A DNA stretch of 64,000 nt from Xestospongia muta (Eukaryota > Porifera > Demospongiae > Haplosclerida > Petrosiidae), in assembly GCA_963693285.1 (NCBI GenBank), contig OY848923.1, positions 6,032,920-6,096,919 of the forward strand, in the 5' to 3' direction. The translations under genes and the position numbers were made by a program. Below, piece by piece: positions 1 through 11,487 of this stretch; position 1 is the first letter of the stretch; each line of letters begins with the position of its first letter. The notes beneath the pieces are model-generated. The model ran no database searches. It was not told the DNA's origin and saw nothing but the letters and a program-made list of their open reading frames with translations.

Positions 1-200
1 ACAACGTGTTTGTATCCATTGTCTTATAATTTTGTCTAATTTCACAATGTCATCATCATTGTACTCCAGTCCTCCCACAAATCCATCATCAATATCAAGT
101 GCAAGAGCTAGCTTTTTATAGTCATGTGCATTTTGAGCTAATACTTCTACAACATGTCTCTTGTCAGGTTTCTTGTTGAGTATTTTGTTAATGTCATTTC
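1..200 (-). CDS. K1 C-terminal Death-like domain, truncated by the window edge
   Basis: The exon begins GNDINKILNKKPDKRHVVEV and continues with helices matching the complete copies in K4 and K5 (42952-43289 and 60856-61193), where the exon is 338 nt and ends in a stop. About 46 residues plus the stop lie beyond position 1. A 45-nt linker exon (367-411, ending LENTEG) joins it to the UPA-like region. Confidence 0.7.
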
Positions 201-461
201 CTATAATAGAGAATACAATTACACACTTCATATAAAAATCAATTAGAAATACTCTGGGATATATTTATCTGTATGAAAATGTTTTTTTAATAAAGTTAAA
301 AATGTGTAATTAAGTTATTTATGTTATCATAACCATAGCAACAATACAATTACATGATGAACTGACCTTCAGTATTTTCTAATCCTTTTACAGATTGTCT
401 TGTAACAGTAGCTATAAAAAAATAAAAAGATTAATGGCATTTAGTTGAATGTCATCCTTAC

Positions 462-1938
462 CAAAAGATCGTACAATGCAAATCTCTGGAATTAGAGTTT
501 CTCCTTCATTAATGATATTTACTTTGATACCATTTAAAGTGATACGATATTGAAGTACAGGGACAGTAATATCACTGGGAGTAGCAGACACTGTCATCAA
601 AATGGAAGGAAACTCAGGAGGACTTCGATCACATAACATGTCTACATCAACTTGACTAATCTATGTCATGAGATAACAATGCTATCTAGTTATTAAAACA
701 TTGTCATGTACCCTAGTAGGATAGGAATGTGGATAAATTTTCCATCCTTGAGGAAATGTGTGATCTTCTCTAATGTCTAATTCAATATATCCATTCTCCT
801 CTTGAAATTTGAAGTATATATGGACATCTTTTTTAGCTCTTGGAAGTGAAGTGTGAATGTACTATATATAATTAGAATAAATCTCATAGTCACTGAGTAC
901 TACAGAGCTCTTACCTTTAAAAGAGCATCAAGATGTAGTGAAACCAAAAATGTCATCAACCATTCATTTTTGCTTTCTTCCTCATACACTACTTGACCAA
1001 CATACAGATTGACTGGAGAGCATTTTAAAGAAGATTCATCTAAAGAAATATTTATATGATAACTAACAATATATGTTGTCAAATAAACCTTTGTTCCCCA
1101 TAGAAAATGGTACTTCAGAGGCATCCACAAAAAGAGATTCATCATCAGATGATGAAGATTGTGACAGAGGAACCTGTTCAGGACTAGTACTACCACTGTG
1201 TACAGTAACACCTTCAAACTGGGGACCAGTACTATCTTCATCATCATCATAACCTAATAGCCATTTTATTGGTTTCATGACTGCTTTAACAATTGCTTTT
1301 AAAGAGAACTGAGTAGGAATACTGCCATATTGATCTCCAGGATAAAACTGCCCTCCTTGCTCTAGTTTAAACTTGTACGGTAGTGCAGGTTGATAGAGAT
1401 CAGCTGTAACAAAACTGAGGTAACTAGTGTGTTCTTGTGTCTCTAAAGATACACAATGTTGAATGGATAACTGGACAGGTTGAAGGAGGGTTCTGGAAAC
1501 AGAAATGGCATAAACAGCACTGACCAGTGATGTACCAGAGGGAAACTCAAACTTTCCCCCAACAATTGCTGCAATAGATACTTCACATATTTCTCTAGGA
1601 GGTATAGTTCCATGAGGTACATTAATCCTCAAACCATACTCCTCCCAGTTTAATAACCGAGTGCGTTCTCCTTGTATAATAAACAGTGTTTTACCAACTA
1701 TATGAACACCAGTACCATCAAGATACTCTAATTGGTCTAATATATAAAATATATCAATATAACAATATAATAGATAATATTACTGACATACCAAGAGAAG
1801 GAACAAGATAGTTGAACTGACATTCAACATCTTTGGTAGTCACTGTACCACCTTTATCAGTGGGTATAACAGATACTTGTGTACTGTCTTCTCCTTTTTC
1901 TTGAGTTGATAAATCAGTTTGTTTTAGCTCTTGTAAAC
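462..1938 (-). CDS. K1 ZU5 domain and UPA-like region
   Basis: Linker exon 1792-1938 (QEKGEDSTQV) leads to exon 1089-1736, which holds the ZU5 domain: GLRINVPHGTIPP at the start is the typical ZU5 'v.vP.GalP.g' strand, followed by SLVSAVYAISVS and PVQLSIQHC (the second half of the fold). It ends with TQFSLKAIV and an acidic Ser-rich tail (SQSSSSDDESL). Exons 915-1039, 712-861 and 462-660 then encode a beta-rich region in the position of the UPA domain of UNC5, ankyrin and PIDD. ZU5-UPA-Death tandems fold into closed, autoinhibited supramodules in those proteins; the same behaviour here is inference. Confidence 0.8.
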
Positions 1939-2167
1939 CTAAACATAATATAGACAGTAATACATAGTAATGTTCAGTGATGATTTTATAAATTGTTTAA
2001 GTAATACAGTAAATCTGAAAAGTTTGTTGCAACAATACAACGAACATTTTGGCATTAATAAGGATATGTAATGAGATGCACATCCATTGATTTACCTATT
2101 CATTCATCTGTTCACCTTCCATTGATCCATCCATCATTAGCACATGTAATTTCAATATAGTTCTTAC

Positions 2168-2401
2168 CAGGAATGATATGTTTCATGTCAAGGTGAAGTA
2201 GAGCTTCTTCAAGTTGCGTCAATGTACCTCCTTTTAGAGACCATTCCTCTAACAAGTACTTCATCTGTTCTGTAGAGTCTCCTTTACTTTTGATATCAGT
2301 AAGTACAGACTGATCTATATTAAGTTGAAGACCCAGTTGTTCCCAATACTCTTGTACTGGTTGTAGAACAACAGCCAGTTTGGGAAGATACCTGATAACA
2401 T
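2168..2401 (-). CDS. K1 first Death-like domain exon
   Basis: One 234-nt exon encodes 78 residues. The pattern of six amphipathic helices, the central YLLEEWSLKGGTLTQLEEAL and the acidic/basic patches fit the Death-domain fold (compare the W and TL...L pattern of helices 3-5 in UNC5 and ankyrin Death domains). Death domains mediate homotypic assembly of signalling platforms. The exon is nearly identical in K2 (16868-17101) and K3 (34808-35041) and absent from K4 and K5. It could instead be a divergent CARD or DED; the assignment to the Death fold superfamily is firmer than to the subtype. Confidence 0.7.
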
Positions 2402-2457
2402 CTGATGTGATATGTAAAATAAAGTAATCAACTGTTAATTACAATAATAACTAGTAC

Positions 2458-4326
2458 CTGTAGTCTTTTGAGAACTCCTGAGTGAGAGTAGTTGATGACT
2501 GGTTACCTTGAGTTGTTGTAGTTCATCTTCCTTCTCTTTTGAGACAGTGAGTAGTCTACGATTTAGTTGAGATATAAAGCTATCCTTGTCTTTTACTAGA
2601 TCATGTAGTTGTTGTAAATCATGATGATCACTGGTAGTTGAGACTATAGTATAATGAAATGATTGAATTAACACAATAACAACATTCATCCATCAATCTG
2701 TCAATACATCTGTCCATTCATCCATACACTATCCATGTATCTATCCATTGACCCTATATACATACATGTACACACATACACATGTACACTTACTCTGTTG
2801 ATTAGATTGTTCTAGTTGTTTTTGTAGTGTTGTTATGACCTCATCTTTCTTTTGAAGTTTCTGAGTGAGATCAGCAACATAGCTATCCTTCTCTTGTATT
2901 AGATCATGTAGTCGTTGTAAGTCATGATGACCAGTGGTAGTTGAGACTATAGTATAATGAAATGATTGAATTAACACAATAACAACATTCATCCATCAAT
3001 CTGTCAATGTCAATACATCTGTCCATTCATCCATACACTATCCATGTGTCTATCCATTGACACTATATACATACATGTACATACATACACATGTACATTT
3101 ACTCTGTTGATTAGATTTTTCTAGTTGCTTTTGTAGTGTTGTTATGGTCTCATCCTTCTTTTGAAGTTTCTGAGTGAGTTCAGCTATAAAGCTATCCTTG
3201 TCTTTTACTAGATCATGTAGTTGTTGTAAGTCATGATGATCACTGGTAGTTGAGACTATAGTATAATGAAATGATTGAATTAACACAATAACAACATTCA
3301 TCCATCAATCTGTCAATACATCTGTCCATTCATCCATACACTATCCATGTATCTATCCATTGACCCTATATACATACATGTACACACATACACATGTACA
3401 CTTACTCTGTTGATTAGATTGTTCTAGTTGTTTTTGTAGTGTTGTTATGGTCTCATCCTTCTTTTGAAGTTTCTGAGTGAGTTCAGCTATAAAGCTATCC
3501 TTGTCTTTTACTAGATCATGTAGTTGTTGTAAGTCATGATGATCACTGGTAGTTGAGACTATAGTATAATGAAATGATTGAATTAACACAATAACAACAT
3601 TCATACATCAATCTGTCAATAGATCTGTCCATTCATCCATACACTATCCATCTATCTATCCATTGACCCTATATACATACATGTACATACATACACATGT
3701 ACACTCACTCTGTTGATTAGATTGTAGTGTTGTTATGATCTCATCCTTCTTTTGAAGTTCAGCTATATAGAAATTATTCTCTTGTACTATAGTGAAGTAA
3801 GTAACAACACTTAGTGAAATACAGTTTGTTTGTTCAATACATGAACAGGTACATGAATTGACTATCCTTTGTTTTGTCCATTTATTTATATAATCATTCA
3901 TCCATTCCTTCATTCATTTATCCATCCTTTAATTCCATGTATCCTTCTGTCAAACTGTTCATCCATTCTTTCATTCATCTGGTCATCCTTTCATTAGTCT
4001 ATACATGGCATTCATCTATCCATCCATCCATCCTACCTTGTTCAGTTTCTAGTTCTAGTAGTCTCTCTTGAAGACTCTTTATGTTTTGTTGAGCAACTAA
4101 GAGATCATTTTTGTAACTAGGAGCTTTCTTTGTTAATGAATTATCTTGACTTTGTTCTATCCATTCTTTCCTTATTTCTGTAAATTGTTTTAATACTCTT
4201 TGTTGATATTTATTAGTTGAGGTCAGATCATTAGAGTCTAGCACAAACCCTACTGACCATTGACCATCATTGAGGACTATATGAGAGAACACAACAGTAC
4301 TAATGTCAGTATACAATGTAGTATTA
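2458..4326 (-). CDS. K1 coiled-coil module with amplified exons
   Basis: Exon 4037-4326 starts with a conserved stretch (TDISTVVFSHIVLNDGQW) and ends in a heptad-rich segment (KSLQERLLELETEQ). It is followed by 3709-3786 and then by three almost identical 153-nt exons (3406-3558, 3103-3255, 2794-2946), each encoding 51 residues with the motif HHDLQ.LHDL and a KKDE.ITTLQKQLE heptad run, and a related 186-nt exon (2458-2643). All are multiples of three with the same intron phase, so the copies read through in frame. The role is probably oligomerisation or spacing between the Kelch head and the Death domain. Introns between them are rich in ATCC/CATT tetranucleotides and TACATGTACA runs. Confidence 0.75.
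3880..4032. repeat. ATCC/CATT tetranucleotide tract in a K1 intron (family-wide)
   Basis: Runs of CATCCATCC/TTCATTCATC lie in the intron after the large coiled-coil exon in every K gene: 3880-4032, 17405-17530, 35590-35738, 44005-44165 and 63560-63720. They explain long spurious plus-strand frames there. Such tracts are prone to unequal exchange, which may have helped the exon changes nearby. Confidence 0.8.
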
Positions 4327-4517
4327 CTAGTATAATATATATGATAGTAATAAGACTACACTATGTAGTACATAACAAGGTCACCTGTTATATAACAGTA
4401 CATGTATTATACACTTCATGTAACATTACCTATACTTACATGATGTACATGTAATAGTAACTAAAACATATAAACAATACTACACATGTAGTCACAAATG
4501 TATACACACAATCTTAG

Positions 4518-5402
4518 TCAGAGTTTCAGGTTTTTGGCCAAGGGGAAAGCAAAATCCGATATAATGGAACAATAGGGAGGGAGGGGGGACGAAGTGATAT
4601 CTGCATGCTTTGCATGTGACAAACTAAGGTAGGGGGTCTGGGGATATGCTCCCCTGGAAAATTTTGACTTTTTGCATTTGATTTGACGTATTTTGGTGGG
4701 ATCTGGGACTGTTTTCACACAAACATAATTTACATCTGCCAGGTATAAATTATACTTGTATCCTATGTTCTTGAGCAATCACACAAACATAATGTACATC
4801 TACCAGGTATAAATTATGCTTGTATCCTGTGTTCTTGAGCAATCACACAAACATAATGTACATCTACCAGGTATAAATTATGCTTGTATCCTATGTTCTT
4901 GAGCAATCACACAAATATAATGTACATCTGCCAGGTATATATTATGATTATTGACTTTGTATCCTATGTTGGTGAGCAATTTTTTATGTAATTTCCTGAT
5001 TTTAGAGAAATTAATTTGACCTTGGTATGCGTACAGTAGTAATACAGGTTATGATCTAACTGTCAATGTACTATGCAAGTGTCAATGATCTGTACAAACA
5101 CATTATTGGCACCTACACAGTACATTGACATTTAGGTCACATCTTGACTGGTATTAAAAGTTATAGCTCGCTTGCATATGCACATATAGCTAAACATATT
5201 GGACTAGAAAACTTAGAAGAATTGTTATATAGAATGTATTTTATCTATTGTTATCATTTATTGACAATTTGTGCCATTAAAGCTTTTATAAACATTTGAA
5301 TTGATTCACATGTAAAACAAAATTCTCAGCAGCAGGGGGGGGCAAGCCAAAGCCAAGGGGGGGCGAATGCTCTCCCGTCCCCCCCCCCTGAAAGAAACCC
5401 TG
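4518..5402. mobile_element. Non-autonomous DNA element in a K1 intron
   Basis: Short imperfect inverted ends (TCAGAGTTTCAGG on the left; the reverse complement of CCTGAAAGAAACCCTGA on the right) enclose about 885 bp with no intact gene. TTAG lies directly outside both ends, and the same intron in K2 (near 18027) shows the uninterrupted form ATGTTAGTAATACT, so a 4-bp target duplication is likely. G/C-homopolymer stretches lie near both ends (4570-4590, 5333-5391). It carries a 64-bp tandem repeat, annotated separately. The superfamily is not identified. Confidence 0.55.
4716..4980. repeat. 64-bp tandem repeat, about four copies
   Basis: Copies start at 4716, 4780, 4844 and 4908 with CACACAAA.ATAAT.TACATC. 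The first three have exactly 64-bp spacing; the last has a small insertion and a divergent end. The array lies inside the element at 4518-5402. Confidence 0.85.
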
Positions 5403-5673
5403 ATTAGTTAATGCTACTCCTTTGTAAACATGCAACAATGTATGTTTATAATTATATTTAGCTATTGTAATTGCTATGAAATAAAATTAATGCTACATTC
5501 ATCACATCCAGTAGCACTTTAAAGGAGTTATAATTACAGGAAGTAGTCATGATATATCATGCAATAGAAAGTCACGCCCTCAACCACATCCTTTAGTAGT
5601 CTATACAGATGAAAGTGTACATGTTGTTTATAACATATCAATTGATATCTACATTGTGTATGCAATGACTTAC

Positions 5674-8469
5674 TTACCTAATTCTACCAACATTGTTATA
5701 TTGGAATCATTTATCTTTAAATGACCTCCTGCAACTATTAACCATACACAATGTGGTCCCATGATAAACGTTGATAGAGAGTGCATACTTCTCTCAGTGA
5801 CAGTATCTGGTAGATTAATCTGTAGTGTGTAGAGACAGAAATATCATTGGTATGTGTATACTGATTGGAGAGCTATAGTATAGTAATAGTTATTTATATA
5901 TTATTAAAGCTAAGGATTAATTGGTAACTAATAATATTGTTATAAAGAGATATAAATTAGTACAGCATTAACTTACCAAAGTCATTTTATATAATATAAT
6001 TCTGTAATTATGTAATAATCTTATTACATTCTATATACATTATATTTATATGTACTACTATACAACACATCTCAAGTAGTACAGTATGTAATGTTTGTAT
6101 TAACTGATATAGTTAGGACACTGTATGAGATATAACACTTCTACTTACAGAGATGGTTAGAATAATACCCGATATACTCTAATTATCCAGATAGAAAGTG
6201 TAATTATTTTATGGTATCCATTTTAAAAAGGCAATAATTCCATATAATAGAGATAACAACATATTATAGTATATCAGTAGTAAATGGATATGATTTATTA
6301 TACTTCTAAATATATGGACAGTTACATGTATTAACTTAGTAACTATCATTGTACAATAAATTAGAGCTAATATGGTATATTATCAATGACATACCTTTGT
6401 CCATGACTTCTCATTAATATCCAGTATCCAACAGTCCTTTATTGTACCATTACCATTCCACCTATCATTACTAGTATAGGTGATATTGATCCACTGATAA
6501 TACTGGCAGCATGATCTCCTCTTTCCTCTGGCCACTGTACTACTAGGTCAGGTTTAGCTATAGTCTGCCAGTGCTAGATAGACAAATGAACTCAACTAAT
6601 ACTCATTATATAACATGTTATCAGTCAGTGTATGAATGATAATATAACTTACCACTGTATGGTTGATAATATCCAGTATATAAATATTATTGGATTCTTT
6701 ATCTTCAACATAACCACCAAAAATGATTGCTCTTGTATTATTTACTGCTTCCATAACAAAGTGACTATTAGGTGGCATACATTGTCCAGTGATCTCAGGT
6801 ATAATCCATTGACCTAAAAGGAGAACAAATAGAACACTCATCATTATACTTGTATCATAGTAGTAGTTAGATAATTGGTCATAATACAATGATCAGTAAA
6901 ATGATACTACTATAATAATTAATATCAACCTCAATTGATCATTAATAAAGTATCATTGTCAATGTTCTACTGGAATCATTACATAAGAAGTATAAGTGAC
7001 AGGAGACAAAGTGAACTGTTGTATAGATCAATAATAATGAATAATTAATTTGTTTCTATCATCACATGATAAAACATGTTTAATGTTTACATGTTGTACT
7101 TAACAATATCAGTAGTAGACTTTTTTACTTTATTAATTCACTTTAAATAGACTACAGTACAACAGTAACTGATTGCCTTCCAAGATGCTAACTATTATGA
7201 TATAACACAGTGTAATACGTCGCCACACATCCTTTATTATACTGACATTACTGTAATATAAATGAATGTATCTACAAACAAACAGAGTCACTTGATCATA
7301 GTTTAGCATTTATTTTCTTTATAGTAGTTTCCATTTATAAATCTCTCAATATTAAAACATTGTCTTTCTCTAATGTCAATGAAGATTATTACATAATATG
7401 TTAAAATTCAGAGTGACAATGAAGGATGAGATTAAATACCATATAGCAGGTTTATTTCGTCATAATTTAGCCATTTCTACTTTCTGAACCAAACTGCTTG
7501 AAAGGAACATCTCATGACATTCTTACTTCCTAACTAGGAATTGATAATTAAATGGCTGATATGGTTTATGTCCAACTTCAGGAAGACTAATGTAACTCTT
7601 GCTACCATGTGTAATATATGCAATGAATAATTATTAAGATTAATACATCAATTAATTAATTAATGAAGGTATTAGTAGTGATGAAATTATGAATTTTAAT
7701 TAAAAGCAAGACAATAGTGGTTAGACCATTGAATGACTGGCCTGAGCAGGTCCTATAGCCCTGAATATAATGTATTAATGTTCTTACCTGTTAATAGATC
7801 AAACAGATTATGTTCATTAGTGCATATTCTACCACTGGGTAACCTATAATATTGAGCTTGTGGTACTTGTGTAGAGGGTGGGGATCCATAACCTCCTACG
7901 ACATAGTAGACAATGTCGTCCATCATACTTAGTTGACATTATACCACCATAGCCTCTCTTCATTACTGCTATCCTGTCATTTGTAGGTTGTAGTTGTGTC
8001 CAGGTGTAGGTAGAAGTATCAAGTTGAAAGATGGCATTATGGTAGTAGTTGTCATGGAGACACCAACCTCCAAAATAATAAATTTTGTCCTTGAATGTTG
8101 TACATACATAACCAGCTACTCCGGGTGGTGGCTCACCACTGGTAGGTATACTGTCCCACTTGCCAGAGCTAATATTGAAGATTTCTACTTGTGATGTACG
8201 GCTTTTTTTCTCATCATTATTATGTACTTGAGATAAATAATGATGTGGACCCCCACCCCACAGGTACAGGTTATCTCCAATCACTTGAGTGTGATGTTCA
8301 ACTCTTCCATCAAGTTTGTATTGTCCTGTAGAGAATGATATGTACCATATCTTGAGATCAGGTTACAGTATAATGTAATATATCTACAGTATATGATCAT
8401 ATCTACTACAAGAATTTTACGAAGGCTATACTGACATGACATCCAGTAATATTACCTGAAGTAGCCATT
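5674..8469 (-). pseudogene. K1 Kelch propeller exons (three frame lesions)
   Basis: Kelch-type blades are visible: GDNLYLWGG (exon 2), DKIYYFGGW, a GGYG blade readable only after a frame change, TRAIIFGG (exon 3), an ILVMIGG blade (exon 4) and CVWLIVAGG (exon 5). The paired glycines after four hydrophobic residues and the tryptophan/tyrosine that follows are the Kelch hallmark. Six blades would close a propeller, the usual ligand- or substrate-binding module. Frame breaks lie in the first exon near 8460, near 7910 in exon 2 and near 6460 in exon 4. Intron 8326-8455 separates the tiny start exon from the rest; introns 6814-7787 and 5820-6394 hold nothing recognisable. Confidence 0.7.
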
Positions 8470-8812
8470 TAGCATTGAAAGGTCAGTAAAATCTCAAAAA
8501 CTTTGCAGGACCACACCCTAATAATACCTGGGTGGAGGTCATTTTTATTTGTGACTTTCAAACTGAGGTACACACCCACTCTTCAATGAACCTACTCAGA
8601 TGTACGATATGCGTGTATTTTGTCTGACGTCATATTGTATTATTACAGTTGCGCTTCACTTATGATTCTTGTTAATGCATTGCAGAGTAAATAGTGTGTG
8701 CAGATAAAAGCTGGCTTGTGGAATACTGTTCAATTAGATGTATCAGCTTGACTTCAGAGTTGATATGTGCAGAGGAGCTTAGTAAAGATGGTGGCTGTAG
8801 AAGACTTGAGGA

Positions 8813-8857
8813 AGACATGTGCTAGTAAGAAACACTGTTTCTTACTAGCACATGTCT
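8813..8857. repeat. Near-perfect 45-bp hairpin
   Basis: Two 22-base arms (AGACATGTGCTAGTAAGAAACA and its exact reverse complement) are separated by one base. It lies upstream of K1 and just downstream of the possible small gene at 8902-10344. A palindrome of this quality could form a cruciform or an RNA hairpin, or mark a transposon footprint. No TIR partners were seen. Confidence 0.85.
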
Positions 8858-8901
8858 GTTACAGCCTTGATGGGCGAAGTCCCTACATTGACTTTGATCT
8901 G

Positions 8902-10344
8902 TTAAATTATCTGGTTCTGAAAAGTCGAAGCAAGGTCTGGACGAGAGTATAGCATCTCTAAACATAGATATAAAAGTCCAACAAAACCAGTGACATTAGA
9001 CATGCTATGAAAAGAAATTTTATTGAATATTAACAGATAGTTGGGACACATAAACTCTCTCAAGCAACAATTTTGCGAGAGAGGTAAGTAGCTATATGTG
9101 AATGTCACATCCATTCCATTGTATAAACTACTAACATCTTAAGAACTAACCAAATATGGACTCCTGTATAGGGCTATCATAAATAGCACTAGACATTGAT
9201 GTAGTTTTATCTTGAGATACTTCCTCAATTACTTGTGTCTCAGAGGCTGGACTTGGTAAAAAAGCATCTCCTGTAGTGTCTTGCTCTGTACAGAAAACAA
9301 ACAATGAGATTATATCACAAAATATTTTATCTGATCCCCCTTCCAACAAAACAAACTCTCCTAACATTTTTCATTTCTGAAATGCTTGCAAATCCATCAA
9401 ACATTGATGATGAATTGTATGCATGCACAAGCCATGGTTAACATAAAACAAAGCGATAACCTTCTTATATATGTTAAGCTATACCAAGTGTGTCTCAACA
9501 TCATCTGATAATATTCTAGTCTGACATTGCTAACCCTTCACTAAAAGAGAAAGGACCTGAGAACAAATGTGCATAGGACTTGTACAGTCTGCAAACATCT
9601 TGCAGGCCTCAGAAAATGCCTTATTTACTCGTTTACTTACAAGCTCTTCTTTTTCACTTAACACCTATTACATGTGAGTCAACAATGGCTAGTAAAATCT
9701 TTGAAGTTGCTCAAAAATCTGCTCTTAAAGCAGTATAAGGCATGAGGCAGTACTAATAATTAATAAAGAACAGTCTGTGCTTCTATTTGAAAAATCACCA
9801 CATTCAATGTAAATCACAACAACTATTTTCTTTTTTCAATCTCTTAACACGTGCTCAGGTCTAAGTATACTCTATCTACATTTGTATTTCTGCTATACAA
9901 GTCCTACATGCATTTTTTCTCAGACCTTTCCCTTCTCAACACCACACTATTAATATTCTGATCTATAACATGTACATACACAGTTTAAACGTTAACATTT
10001 AGTATTGTGAGTAATGTAACTGTACTGCATTATTTTGTGTAAATAACAAAACATCATCTTCATTGCAGAAAAGGCTGACAATGTCTAAATCTAATTAGGT
10101 GCAATGTAGAGTGCACCATGAACAAGCTTGTCTTAAAGTTATTTCCACACAGCCTATGAGTTTGGTCTTGCTTGTAGACTAGAAAGTATGGTACTCACAT
10201 TGATATAAAAAGTCAAAGATGTATCTGAAAACTCAACATTGGCAGACAAATGTGCTGAACTGACAATTAGTATAATAATAAACAAACGGAAGATCTCTGG
10301 TGATAAATTACTTCATAAATTGAAACTCACTTGGTGTAGCCATT
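8902..10344 (-). CDS. Possible three-exon small gene with a K-type start exon
   Basis: A 13-nt start exon (10332-10344, ATGGCTACACCAA before GTGAGT) has the same length and MAT start as the first exons of K2 and K3. It can splice in phase to 9151-9285 (GDAFLPSPASETQ...SAIYDSPIQES) and to 8902-8957, which ends SRPDLASTFQNQII then stop. The result would be about 67 residues, Ser/Thr-rich and without a recognised domain. It may be the stump of another K-family gene whose body has been lost, or a chance combination; there is no transcript evidence. Confidence 0.35.
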
Positions 10345-10483
10345 ATTTTAATAGCTTTATTCTGGCAATATGATATACTTGGATCCTGAATATGAGCACT
10401 TCTACAGAGCTGAAAGTCTTATAGAGGCTCGTCTCTAACCACTTACTACCCCCTTCTCCTTTATATAAGTCATGCACAGATTA

Positions 10484-11045
10484 AAGCAGAATAGTTACAA
10501 TGTCATATGAATAATATAACACACACCCCAGCAGGAATATGATATGATAGGACAACATCATAGACAACAGTCACAGACAAAAGCAGAATAGTAGCAATGT
10601 CATATGAATAATATAACACACACCCCAGCAGAAATATTATATCATAATAGGACAACATTATAAACAACAATCACAGACTAAAGCATAATAGTTACAATGT
10701 CATATAAATAATATAACACACACCCCAGCAGGAATATGACATGATAGGACAACATCATAGACAACAGTCACAGACAAAAGCAGAATAGTAGCAATGTCAT
10801 ATGAATAATATAACACACACCCCAGCAGAAATATTATATCATAATAGGACAACATTATAAACAACAATCACAGACTAAAGCATAATAGTTACAATGTCAT
10901 ATGAATAATATAACACACACTCCAGCAGGAATATGATATCATAATAGGACAACATCATAGATAGCAGTCACTGATTAAAGCAGAATAGTAACCATATCAT
11001 ATGAATAATATATCACACACCACAGAAGGAATATGATATCATGAT
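10484..11045. repeat. 97/100-bp tandem repeat with alternating units
   Basis: Units starting AAGCA.AATAGT begin at 10484, 10581, 10681, 10778, 10878 and 10978. Spacings alternate 97, 100, 97, 100, 100. Copies two and four (and three and five) resemble each other more than their neighbours, so a 197-bp dimer was itself duplicated. Conserved core: ATATAACACACACCCCAGCA. Confidence 0.85.
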
Positions 11046-11487
11046 ATATCAACATCTGGTGAGTGTTCTAAATGTAAGGATAGTTATAGGATAGACTCTA
11101 AAAACTCCATAAAAGAATAAGAATTATAGTATATAATTATACCTAAGTGTTTCTTTATTACAGCTATGTAGACAAGGCACACAGTAGTATACAAAGTAAG
11201 CATCAAATTTAACTTATTATCATGTGTTATTGAAGTGTCATGGCTATTAGTGTATCATATATCCAGTTTCATTTCCTACTCATGCGGAAGATCTTCTTTA
11301 AACTGTGAAATGTGTAGAAGGACATTAGTTCAATGTACTGATAATATTGTTCTGATTAGTATATTCACTCTTTAGACAATTCTTGTATTCTCCTATATAT
11401 ATATGTCTCTAGTAAGGTGTTCCTTCTGTGGCTAATTAATATTGCAATAATGAAACGGATCACTACTGACATATGCTTGAACATTTA

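Larger units (their letters stand above)
1..8469 (-). pseudogene. K1: Kelch-coiled coil-Death-ZU5-UPA-Death gene, 3' end off window, Kelch part frameshifted
   Basis: Exons inferred from splice consensus and from alignment to K2-K5 by eye: 8456-8469, 7788-8325, 6653-6813, 6395-6573, 5674-5819, 4037-4326, 3709-3786, 3406-3558, 3103-3255, 2794-2946, 2458-2643, 2168-2401, 1792-1938, 1089-1736, 915-1039, 712-861, 462-660, 367-411, 1-200. The first exon has one base more than its paralogues (14 versus 13), exon 2 is 538 nt instead of 528, and exon 4 is 179 nt instead of 186, so the Kelch part is out of frame at three places. From the coiled coil to the C-terminal Death exon every exon is open. The last exon is cut by the window edge. 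Either the N-terminal half is a pseudogene, or a shorter protein starts downstream, or the assembly has errors; K1 cannot encode the full design as written. Confidence 0.7.

Noticed and set aside
2741..2992. Small secreted-looking proteins starting MNVVIVLIQSFHYTIVSTT
   Set aside because: The hydrophobic start is intron sequence in front of the acceptor (…TATAG); only the part from STT onward is exon.
2435..3604. CRISPR-like array (regular 300-bp repeats)
   Set aside because: Repeat units are coding exons with introns in an animal gene; spacing and unit length do not fit CRISPR.
3874..4071. Plus-strand Ser/Ile/His-rich small proteins near the coiled-coil exons of each K gene
   Set aside because: Opposite-strand readings of the ATCC/CATT intron tracts, recurring in each paralogue at the same place.
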